Positions 1 through 5,948 of a stretch of DNA of 10,726 nt are shown one piece after another (position 1 is the first letter of the stretch; the number at the start of each line of letters is the position of its first letter). The stretch is from Bdellovibrio sp. (GTDB lineage Bacteria; Bdellovibrionota; Bdellovibrionia; Bdellovibrionales; Bdellovibrionaceae). The notes under the pieces are model-generated. The model worked only from the letters and a program-made list of their open reading frames with translations, was not told the origin of the DNA and ran no database searches. A program made the position numbers and the translations under genes. Location: positions 1 through 10,726 of the forward strand of contig JAGIAF010000101.1 in assembly GCA_017745015.1 (NCBI GenBank), written 5' to 3'.

Positions 1-1129
1 TTCCAATAGAGCGCAAAACAGGAACATTCAGATAATCAGGACCGACTTCCGTTATATCTTCGGAATGCAAATGATGGCGAATACGCTCAGGTGGCGTTGC
101 AACCTGCATCGCGGTTGTGCCCGCTTCTTTGGTGTTCACAAGAATCTGGCCGGAAGCTCCGAGCTTCTTCACAATATTTTCAAACTCTGCGGGATGTTCG
201 TAGTAAAGGCGAGAATTATTGCGCATCAATCCATCGGGTCCAAAAGCGATAACCTCCCCCGTTTCGCGTAAGCCATTTTTATTCCACTGATGATCGTCGC
301 TAATAATACGATCAATGCGATCCAAGGAAATTTGGAAAACCACAACGCCTAAGTAAGAAGAGTTGTCAAAAATCGGAGTCGCCATGAAAGCCACTTGCTG
401 TGGCATGAACGGTGCCATGGGCATAAAGTCGAAAAGCTTATAGGTGCGAGGCTGCGCTCCTAAGGACCAATGAAACACATCGGTCAAGCGAGTGCTTGCA
501 AAGATCCCGGTGTTTAAGTTAGTGCCGTAGTTTAAACCTTTATTGAGGCTATAGATGATGCGGCCGGATTTATCGATAAGATAAACATCAGAGATTTGGA
601 AGCGATCCGCATAATCGATAAAGAAGGGGTGAATTTCGCTATGGGCTTTAAAATATTTTAGATTTTCTAGCTCTTTAATATTTACGATATTGCGCGGCTC
701 GGTCTCTTTGATTTTTGCCTGATGAAGAAACTGTGCTTGAAGAAACAAAGATGTTTTAGGCAGGCGGGGAATGATGGTGTGTTCGACCTCTTCGCCCAGA
801 TTGGTTCCGTGGTAATCGCTGACTTCTTTGAGCCACGGGGTTTCAGATTGATTGGCGATATAAGCGTTGAGTTCTTCTTCGCTAGAGAAAAGATTTTTTA
901 AAGCTTCACGAATGCGAGTCATCTCGGAGGCAACAAGCAAGTAATTGCCAAGACTTTCAAAGTCCGCCTGCAGAGCTTGGGCGCGGTTCAGACGAATTTG
1001 AGTTAGGCGCTCGGCATAGCCCTTCTCAAGAGAAGAGGATCCCATTTTATAGCCCATCATCCCTGCTGCCAACATAGCACCAATCACGAGGACGGCTGTA
1101 AAGAGGAGGATCCGCGATTTAATTGTCAT
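1..1129 (-). CDS. Cache-type membrane sensor protein, N-terminal part (C-terminus outside window)
   Basis: The frame starts at ATG 1129 and stays open for 376 codons until it leaves the left edge, so only the sensory half is visible. Residues about 7-27 form a hydrophobic membrane segment. The rest looks like an extracytoplasmic double-Cache region: DVYLIDKSGRIIYS at 181-194 is a typical Cache strand pair, and GLRETGEVIAFGPDGLMR from residue 286 matches the second Cache lobe of receptor kinases, cyclases and chemoreceptors. The output domain (second membrane helix, HAMP, then kinase or cyclase) would lie beyond position 1. The start is 5 bases after the HPt stop codon, so the two genes are one operon. 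The HPt partner makes a hybrid histidine kinase my preferred guess, but an adenylate/guanylate cyclase with this same sensor type is also possible. Fold assignment is by motif recognition only. Confidence 0.8.
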   Translation of the reverse strand, partial: MTIKSRILLFTAVLVIGAMLAAGMMGYKMGSSSLEKGYAERLTQIRLNRAQALQADFESLGNYLLVASEMTRIREALKNLFSSEEELNAYIANQSETPWLKEVSDYHGTNLGEEVEHTIIPRLPKTSLFLQAQFLHQAKIKETEPRNIVNIKELENLKYFKAHSEIHPFFIDYADRFQISDVYLIDKSGRIIYSLNKGLNYGTNLNTGIFASTRLTDVFHWSLGAQPRTYKLFDFMPMAPFMPQQVAFMATPIFDNSSYLGVVVFQISLDRIDRIISDDHQWNKNGLRETGEVIAFGPDGLMRNNSRLYYEHPAEFENIVKKLGASGQILVNTKEAGTTAMQVATPPERIRHHLHSEDITEVGPDYLNVPVLRSIG

Positions 1130-1134
1130 AACTT

Positions 1135-1449
1135 TTAGGACATCGGGACGAAATGAATCTCGATATTGTCGAAGTGGGTTTTCATATCCAGCGCTAAACC
1201 TTTGAGAGGGTCGGCTTGATTGTTTTTAGCCGCCTTTTCCATCTCAGAAGCAATTCCACTTAAATCCGCAAAGCCGTATCCAGCAGCAGCTCCTTTGATT
1301 TTATGAGCCAAGGCTGCAATTGCGGAGAGATCATTATTTGCTACGAGTGATTGTAAAGACTCGATATCCTTCTTGCGGTTCTCGATAAACTGCGGAATTA
1401 GATCTTGAAGATCAGAATCGATTTCTACTTTGATTTTTGCCATTGCCAT
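1135..1449 (-). CDS. Stand-alone HPt phosphotransfer protein
   Basis: Predicted 104-residue all-helical protein whose core, AHKIKGAAAGYGF, is the HPt signature. H49 is the expected phosphorylated histidine, followed by K50, K52 and G53, with a long second helix (SGIASEMEKAAK) completing the bundle. HPt proteins shuttle phosphate between the receiver of a hybrid kinase and a separate response regulator in the cytoplasm. I chose ATG 1449 because AAGGA sits 4 bases upstream. An in-frame ATG at 1485 would add 12 residues but has no recognisable ribosome-binding site. The gene is first in an operon with the Cache sensor, so it probably acts with it. No receiver domain or response regulator is visible here, so the acceptor is unknown. 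Confidence 0.85.
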   Translation of the reverse strand: MAMAKIKVEIDSDLQDLIPQFIENRKKDIESLQSLVANNDLSAIAALAHKIKGAAAGYGFADLSGIASEMEKAAKNNQADPLKGLALDMKTHFDNIEIHFVPMS

Positions 1450-1571
1450 GGGTTCCTTATCACTGAAAAACTCTGTCCAATTCAATTCATTTTCGGTTTA
1501 CGCGGGTGTTTATTGCATAGATTTAATATCAGGAGTAGATTCTTCCCAGCACAATATCTCGAGGTTAAATT
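1450..1571. promoter_or_regulatory. Divergent intergenic region between the HPt operon and PhnD-like gene
   Basis: These 122 bases separate two divergent transcription units and must hold both start signals. On the plus strand TTGCAT (1513-1518), 17 bases, then TAGATT (1536-1541) is a weak sigma70-like candidate for the PhnD-like gene. GAGG at 1561-1564 is its likely ribosome-binding site. No convincing promoter stands out on the minus strand. Shared location suggests, but does not prove, co-regulation. Confidence 0.35.
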
Positions 1572-2465
1572 GTGGTGAAGAAAATACTCATCTTTCTCTC
1601 TCTGCTGACCATTCTATCATGCACTTCAAAAAAAGAACTTGGAAGTGAAGATCGTCCGATCCAGTTTGCATTGGTGCCTGGCCAAGATGCCGCTGTCTTA
1701 CTAGAGAATGGCAAAGTCCTTGAAAAATGGATCGTTGAACAGACGGGTTTGCATGTAAAAATGCAAGTGCCTTCAAACTTTGTCGCTGTGGTTGAGGCTT
1801 TAGGATCGCAACGAGTTGATGTCGCGATTTTGAATACTTACGGCTATTTGATGGCTCATGAGAAATACGGGGCCTCGGCAAAGCTTATCGGAGAAAATCT
1901 GGGACGCTCTCAATATTGGGGACAGATCATCGCCAAAGACCCTAAAATCAAATCTATTAAAGACCTTAACGGTAAGAAGGTGGCCTTCGTCGATCCAGCG
2001 TCCACGTCGGGATATGTTCTCGCAGCGGATCTTTTTAAGAGAGAGGGTATTAAGCCCGCCGAAGTGGTGTTTGCAGGAAAGCACGACAGCGTTGTGACGA
2101 TGGTTTATCAGGGGCAAGTGGATGCGGGGGCGACTTATCACACGCCGCCCGAAAATGGAGTGCCTCAAGATGCGCGACGTTTGGTGTTGGGGCAGTTCCC
2201 AGATGTCTATGAGAAGATTCGTATCTTGCAGCTGACGGGGCCGATTCCAAGCGATCCTGTGGTCTTTAGGAAGGATCTGCCGGCGGATGTTGAGAAGAAG
2301 TTAATCAGCGCCTTGAAAAGTTTTTCGAAAGCTCCCAATGGTGAACAGACGCTCAAAAAGCTTTATCATCTAACAAATTTCAAAGACTGCACTGATCAGG
2401 ATTATGATTCTGTTCGCAAGATCCTGCTCGATCTTGGGAAGAACGCGCAGGATCTTGTGAAATAG
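1572..2465 (+). CDS. PhnD-family phosphonate/phosphite-type substrate-binding lipoprotein
   Basis: 297 residues, starting at GTG 1572 with GAGG 8 bases upstream; the next codon is also GTG, so the start could be one codon later. The N-terminus is a lipoprotein signal (Lys-Lys, hydrophobic stretch, LTILSC lipobox with lipidated C17). The body is a two-lobed periplasmic-binding fold of the PhnD type: FVAVVEAL and DVAILNTYGYL in lobe one, then DPASTSGY with S144-T145-S146, the loop that grips the phosphonate group in E. coli PhnD, and a VDAGATY segment with D184. The family delivers phosphonates, phosphite or phosphate to PhnCE-type transporters, but no ATPase or permease gene is adjacent. It diverges from the HPt/Cache sensor operon, so it may present ligand to that sensor. 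Family assignment is firm; the ligand and sensing role are inference. Confidence 0.87.
   Translation: MVKKILIFLSLLTILSCTSKKELGSEDRPIQFALVPGQDAAVLLENGKVLEKWIVEQTGLHVKMQVPSNFVAVVEALGSQRVDVAILNTYGYLMAHEKYGASAKLIGENLGRSQYWGQIIAKDPKIKSIKDLNGKKVAFVDPASTSGYVLAADLFKREGIKPAEVVFAGKHDSVVTMVYQGQVDAGATYHTPPENGVPQDARRLVLGQFPDVYEKIRILQLTGPIPSDPVVFRKDLPADVEKKLISALKSFSKAPNGEQTLKKLYHLTNFKDCTDQDYDSVRKILLDLGKNAQDLVK
2413..2461. repeat. Long hairpin at the 3' end of the PhnD-like gene
   Basis: The arms 2413-2427 and 2447-2461 pair over 15 positions (11 perfect bp CAAGATCCTGC/GCAGGATCTTG plus T-A, T-A, C-G and one G-T) around a 19-base loop. It lies in the last codons of the gene, 7 bases before the stop of the converging gene. 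There is no T-run on either side, so it is not a classical intrinsic terminator. It may protect mRNA 3' ends or help stop converging transcription. Confidence 0.6.
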
Positions 2466-2467
2466 CT

Positions 2468-3055
2468 CTAGAACATGAAGGGGAAACTCACGTTGAGCAT
2501 GCCCACTTTGTTTTTATAATCGTCCAAGTTCCCTGTGACGCCAGGAGCGACATCAATTGTTCCCTTGCTGTAGGTTAGTTCCATATACTCAACGTTAATT
2601 GCGACTATGGCGATCTTAACTCCCACGCCGACTTTCGGGCCTTTGGCCTCTTCGAACTTCACATCAAAGCCATTATCTTTGTCAGGATCCAGAGTGCCGC
2701 CGAAGACATAACCTGCCCAAGCGCGAACTAATACCGGCGTTTGAATGCCGATGATGGCGCCATAAGTGGTGGATGTGGCGTCCGCCTTGTAGTGATTGGC
2801 TGAGTTCTCAAACTGAGGTTTAGAGTAAGAACCATCTAAGGCTACAAACAGCATGTCGCCAGCGAAGTGGGCTCCGATTTTTAAATCGACACCGAATCCT
2901 TTGGTCGTCCCATCGGAATCGCTCAAGGGAGCGGGCCATTCAATTGTGCTGTTGCCGCCTTCATAAAAGACGCCGGGTTCGAGATAGAACCATGCCATGG
3001 ATTTTGCGGAAAACAATAATAGCGCGGCGGTCACAGCGAGTCTAAAAATCTTCAT
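2468..3055 (-). CDS. Small outer-membrane beta-barrel protein
   Basis: 195 residues with a clear Sec signal peptide (MKIFRLAV, hydrophobic core, AKSMA cleavage before W22). The mature part alternates polar and hydrophobic residues in short strands (FYLEPGVFYEG, GFGVDLKIGAHF, MLFVALDGSYS, TYGAIIGIQTP, VRAWAGYVFGG, KVGVGVKIAIVAINVEYMEL, KVGMLNVSFPFMF). It ends in phenylalanine, the usual C-terminal signal for BAM-dependent outer-membrane barrels. Size and strand count suggest an 8-stranded barrel. The start is well supported by AAGGAGG just upstream of ATG 3055. The stop lies 2 bases from that of the converging PhnD-like gene. I do not recognise a named family; many predatory bacteria carry several such small barrels. 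Function unknown; location confident. Confidence 0.82.
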   Translation of the reverse strand: MKIFRLAVTAALLLFSAKSMAWFYLEPGVFYEGGNSTIEWPAPLSDSDGTTKGFGVDLKIGAHFAGDMLFVALDGSYSKPQFENSANHYKADATSTTYGAIIGIQTPVLVRAWAGYVFGGTLDPDKDNGFDVKFEEAKGPKVGVGVKIAIVAINVEYMELTYSKGTIDVAPGVTGNLDDYKNKVGMLNVSFPFMF

Positions 3056-3134
3056 CTCTCCTCCTTGGTTTTAGGGATATTGCTGTAGTTTAGCGAGGCT
3101 TCATTTGTCAGTCGCACTGTGTTTTATCACTCCG

Positions 3135-3170
3135 TTGACTTTGGTAGGCGAATTCTGATTAGCTGCTCCT
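3135..3170 (+). promoter_or_regulatory. hmgA promoter, probably giving a leaderless mRNA
   Basis: TTGACT (3135-3140), a 16-base spacer, then GATTAG (3157-3162) form a plausible sigma70-type promoter, strong at -35 and weak at -10. Only 8 bases separate the -10 box from ATG 3171, so transcription should begin at or within about two bases of the start codon. Consistent with this, no Shine-Dalgarno sequence is present (CTGCTCCT precedes the ATG). Confidence 0.5.
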
Positions 3171-4454
3171 ATGGAAAAACAATACTTGTCAGGATTCGGA
3201 AATCATTTTTCTTCTGAAGCGCGCGCAGGCGCATTGCCAGCTGATCAAAATTCTCCGCAAAGAGTTGCTCACGGTCTTTATGCAGAACAGCTCAGCGGCT
3301 CGGCATTCACGGCTCCTCGTCACCACAATTTGTATACGTGGCTGTATCGCATTCGTCCCTCAGTCATGCATAAGGCTTTTGTCCCGATGAAAGAATTGAC
3401 GGCAAAGACTTTCACTAAGCCGCAACACTTCAATCCCAACCAAATGCGCTGGAATCCGTTGAACTCTGCGGAATCGCAGGATTTCGTCGAGGGCATTCGC
3501 ACTGTCTGCGGTAATGGCGGCGGTGAAGAACATCGTGGTATTCACGTGCACTTGTATTCTTTTAATAAAGCGATGGGTTCTCGTTACTTCATGAGTGCTG
3601 ACGGCGATTTCTTGATGGTCCCACAAAGGGGTTCTATCCAAGTTAAAACTGAATTGGGTATCATTGATGCGGAGCCGGGGGAGATCGTTTTGGTCCCACG
3701 CGGAATGAGATTCCAAGTGAATCCTCTTTCTTCTGGAAATTGCACGGGTTATATCGGTGAAAATTTCGGAAGCCCCTTCCAATTGCCTGAGTTGGGCCCA
3801 ATCGGTGCTAATGGTCTTGCTCATCGTCGTCACTTCCTTGCGCCTCATGCGGCGTTTGAAGATCTTGAAGGCAAGTTTGAGCTAGTAGGAAAATTTGCTG
3901 ATGAATTGTGGTCAGCAGAATTGAATCATTCACCACTCGACGTTGTGGCGTGGCACGGGAACTATGTTCCGTACAAGTATGATCTTCGCAAATTCAACAC
4001 GATTAACACTGTCAGCTTTGATCATCCAGATCCTTCGATCTTCACAGTGTTGACATCGCCAAGTGATACTGCGGGAGTAGCGAACGTAGACTTCGCGATC
4101 TTCCCACCCCGTTGGATGGTGGCAGAGCACACATTCCGTCCTCCATATTTCCATCGCAATTGCATGAGTGAATACATGGGCTTGATCTATGGAGAGTACG
4201 ACGCAAAAACAAGCGGTGGCTTTGTTCCAGGTGGCGGCAGTCTTCATAACGTGTATGCAGCTCACGGTCCGGATGCGGAAACATTCGAAAAAGCAAGTGC
4301 TACCGATTTGAAACCAGTGCGTTTGTCAGAAACGATGGCTTTCATGTTTGAATCGCGCACTCCTTACAGAGTGACTGATTACGCTATGAAAAAAGATTTC
4401 CTTCAGGGCGACTATCAAGAGTGCTGGCAAGGATTTAAAAAAGGTTTCAAATAA
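3171..4454 (+). CDS. hmgA: Homogentisate 1,2-dioxygenase
   Basis: 427 residues, the normal length of this enzyme. It opens the aromatic ring of homogentisate with O2 to give maleylacetoacetate in tyrosine/phenylalanine breakdown. The N-terminus MEKQYLSGFGNHFSSEA is diagnostic. The iron ligands align with human HGD: H328 and E334 in FHRNCMSE, and H365 in AHGPD, one residue further from H328 than in human because of a one-residue insertion near K-T-S-G-G. The active-site histidine (human H292) corresponds to H285 in FDHPDPS. The MAFMFE segment and GGGSLH loop are also present. The gene stands alone: fumarylacetoacetase, maleylacetoacetate isomerase and 4-hydroxyphenylpyruvate dioxygenase are not in the window. 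It lacks a ribosome-binding site and is probably translated from a leaderless transcript, and it ends at an intrinsic terminator. Confidence 0.97.
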   Translation: MEKQYLSGFGNHFSSEARAGALPADQNSPQRVAHGLYAEQLSGSAFTAPRHHNLYTWLYRIRPSVMHKAFVPMKELTAKTFTKPQHFNPNQMRWNPLNSAESQDFVEGIRTVCGNGGGEEHRGIHVHLYSFNKAMGSRYFMSADGDFLMVPQRGSIQVKTELGIIDAEPGEIVLVPRGMRFQVNPLSSGNCTGYIGENFGSPFQLPELGPIGANGLAHRRHFLAPHAAFEDLEGKFELVGKFADELWSAELNHSPLDVVAWHGNYVPYKYDLRKFNTINTVSFDHPDPSIFTVLTSPSDTAGVANVDFAIFPPRWMVAEHTFRPPYFHRNCMSEYMGLIYGEYDAKTSGGFVPGGGSLHNVYAAHGPDAETFEKASATDLKPVRLSETMAFMFESRTPYRVTDYAMKKDFLQGDYQECWQGFKKGFK

Positions 4455-4457
4455 TTG

Positions 4458-4490
4458 AAGGGCTCCTGGGAATGAGGGGCCTTTTTTCTT
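4458..4490 (+). terminator. Intrinsic terminator of hmgA
   Basis: A hairpin with arms 4458-4466 (AAGGGCTCC) and 4476-4484 (GGGGCCTTT) pairs over 9 bp including two G-T pairs, with a 9-base loop. The T-rich tract 4482-4490 follows immediately. It begins 3 bases after the hmgA stop and just before the end of the converging gene. Confidence 0.85.
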
Positions 4491-4496
4491 TGCTAT

Positions 4497-5018
4497 TTAG
4501 CGTTCAAGATTTGAAAGAAGATTTTCAATACGATTGGCAAGTTCAACGGTGTTGGGATCTTTTTTCATCTCGTCAACTTGATTAAAGCGAATCAACTCAT
4601 TATTCGAAATACCGAAGCTGCTAAGCAGGTTGTCGCTTGTGTGAAAGTGAACAATCCAGCCATCGCGATCTTTTTCTAAAGAAACGTCTTTATGAAGTTC
4701 GACAATGTTCTGTTCCAGAACCTCGACGTTAGCTTCATTGAAATCTATATCTGCGATACGCGGGGCAGGCTGTTCCAGAGAAGCTTGTGGCATTGCTGGC
4801 GGAGGAAGCTCTGATTGAAGGGGTTTTGTTTCCGCAGCTGTCGGCATACGTGGTGGCGCCGGTAATTCCACTTGGGCCTTTGCCGCTGGAAAAGTTTTTT
4901 CGTCATCTGAATCAGGGGTCGCTTCAGCCACAGACTTAGTTTGGTCTGACCTGCCAAAATGAGAGATTCCCAATCCCACTAGAATGCCAATTCCAAAGAC
5001 GAAGAGACTCTTTTTCAT
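4497..5018 (-). CDS. Membrane-anchored proline-rich protein of unknown function
   Basis: 173 residues, not recognised. Residues about 4-20 (SLFVFGIGILVGLGISHFG) form a glycine-rich uncleaved signal anchor. Residues about 30-90 are a low-complexity acidic then Pro/Ala/Glu-rich linker (ELPAPPRMP, SELPPPAMP). A compact C-terminal domain from about 93 (FNEANVEVLEQNIVELH, then GWIVHFHTSDNLLSSFGISNNELIRFNQV) ends in a helical tail. This architecture suits a periplasmic domain tethered to the inner membrane by a flexible spacer. AGAGG lies only one base from the ATG, an unusually short spacing, though no better start is visible. It converges with hmgA and shares no obvious pathway with it. Confidence 0.75.
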   Translation of the reverse strand: MKKSLFVFGIGILVGLGISHFGRSDQTKSVAEATPDSDDEKTFPAAKAQVELPAPPRMPTAAETKPLQSELPPPAMPQASLEQPAPRIADIDFNEANVEVLEQNIVELHKDVSLEKDRDGWIVHFHTSDNLLSSFGISNNELIRFNQVDEMKKDPNTVELANRIENLLSNLER

Positions 5019-5307
5019 ACCTCTATTGTTGGAACCTTCTGTCTGAAAGGCAAACTTTTACGGGTTACAACAGGTCCAGTTGATAATCAAACAATGCGGT
5101 CTAATTTGTCTGGAAGCAGTCTAAGTTGATGATAATTTTAGACTATCGGGCACAATCAGGGCCCCTGACTAATATCAATAAATATGCGTAATTACTATAG
5201 TAAATGACAATTGATGTTTTCTTGTGGTAAATTAGATATATCTAAAGTAGTATTGATTCAGATATATCTAAAGTTATATCTAAAACTATTCTGCTGAGGA
5301 GTTAATT
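5019..5307. promoter_or_regulatory. AT-rich intergenic regulatory region with several palindromes
   Basis: The largest gap in the window (289 bases) lies between divergent genes. From left to right it holds: GTCTAA at 5099-5104; an inverted repeat AGTCTAA/TTAGACT (5118-5124/5138-5144, 13-base loop); TCAGGG-C-CCCTGA (5156-5168); a perfect palindrome TTACTATAGTAA (5192-5203); and the padR operator cluster (5232-5284). Two related segments, AGTTGATAAT (5078-5087) and AGTTGATGATAAT (from 5124), form an imperfect direct repeat. No open frame of note is present. The density of dyads suggests binding sites for more than one regulator. Confidence 0.5.
5232..5284 (+). promoter_or_regulatory. padR promoter with three AGATATATCT-like operator sites
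   Basis: Site 1 is a perfect 14-bp palindrome TTAGATATATCTAA (5232-5245). Site 2, AGATATATCT, is at 5260-5269. Site 3, AGTTATATCT, is at 5272-5281 with one mismatch. Their centres are 26 and 12 bases apart, and each is followed by AAA. TTGATT (5253-5258), 16 bases, TATATC (5275-5280) is the best promoter, so sites 2 and 3 would cover it. This is the expected layout for autorepression by the PadR protein encoded immediately downstream; binding itself is inference. Confidence 0.6.
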
Positions 5308-5946
5308 ATGCGCAGATCTTGTTGGGGCCCCGATCGCGGTGGCTTTTTTGAAATGTTCGAAGGACGCGGTCGTAGACGCGGCGGTGGCTTCGGAATGGGT
5401 CGTGGTGGACACGGCGGTCGTGGTTTCGGAGGAATGGAAGAGAAACTCGGTCGCATCTTAGGTCATGGTGATCTTCGTTATGTGATCTTGCTTTTGCTCG
5501 AAGAAAAACCTCGCCATGGTTACGAGCTGATCAAAGCGTTGGAAGAGATGTCGTCAGGTGCGTATGTGCCAAGTCCCGGAGTGATCTATCCGACTCTGAC
5601 GTTTTTGGAAGAGGGCGGTTTTGCCGTTGCAACTGAAGACGCTGGTAAAAAGCTTTATACGATCACTCCTGAAGGAAAAGTGATGCTCGATGAAAATCGC
5701 GAATTTGTTCAAGCGGTTTTGCAACGGATGCAACACATGGGGCAGAAAATGTCGCGCCTTAGAGAATGGATGGGGCGAGAAGGTTTCGAGACTCGAGGAA
5801 AAGATGAAAAAGATGCCATTCATAAATCAATGCACTCATTAAAATCCGAATTGTTTTCGGCGATGGATGCGAGCAAAGAAACGAAAAAGCAAATTGCTGA
5901 AATCATTGCTCGTGCCGCAGAGGAAATTCGTAAGCTTAAGGAATAA
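5308..5946 (+). CDS. PadR-family transcriptional regulator, YqjI/NfeR type
   Basis: 212 residues. Residues 1-43 are a Gly/Arg-rich extension (GRGRRRGGGFGMGRGGHGG). The PadR winged helix begins at about 50 with GHGDLRYVILLLL, then HGYELIKALEEM and the signature PSPGVIYPTLTFLEE, and ends in a helical dimerisation region (about 150-212). Sequence and layout closely resemble E. coli YqjI (NfeR), a nickel-responsive repressor of the ferric reductase gene yqjH. YqjI has a Cys/His-rich N-terminus; here that segment has only one Cys and one His, so nickel sensing cannot be assumed. GAGGAG lies 6 bases before the ATG. The gene is followed after 2 bases by a YqjH-like reductase gene, and palindromic sites overlap its promoter, so it most likely represses its own operon. 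Family assignment is secure; the inducer is unknown. Confidence 0.9.
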   Translation: MRRSCWGPDRGGFFEMFEGRGRRRGGGFGMGRGGHGGRGFGGMEEKLGRILGHGDLRYVILLLLEEKPRHGYELIKALEEMSSGAYVPSPGVIYPTLTFLEEGGFAVATEDAGKKLYTITPEGKVMLDENREFVQAVLQRMQHMGQKMSRLREWMGREGFETRGKDEKDAIHKSMHSLKSELFSAMDASKETKKQIAEIIARAAEEIRKLKE

Positions 5947-5948
5947 AT

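Noticed and set aside
65..271. 68-residue plus-strand open frame
   Set aside because: It lies antisense to the Cache sensor coding region, whose second Cache lobe is clearly readable here.
1485..1485. Upstream ATG as start of the HPt protein
   Set aside because: It lacks a ribosome-binding site, while ATG 1449 has AAGGA at suitable distance and gives a normal HPt length.
1800..2168. 122-residue minus-strand open frame
   Set aside because: It is the complement of the central PhnD-like coding region, and its translation is not protein-like.
3360..3848. 162-residue open frame on the minus strand inside hmgA
   Set aside because: It lies antisense to a secure enzyme gene, has no recognisable domain and its composition follows the complement of hmgA codons.
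5156..5168. TCAGGG-C-CCCTGA as a terminator hairpin
   Set aside because: A one-base centre cannot form an RNA loop of useful stability and there is no T-run; it is better read as a protein-binding dyad.
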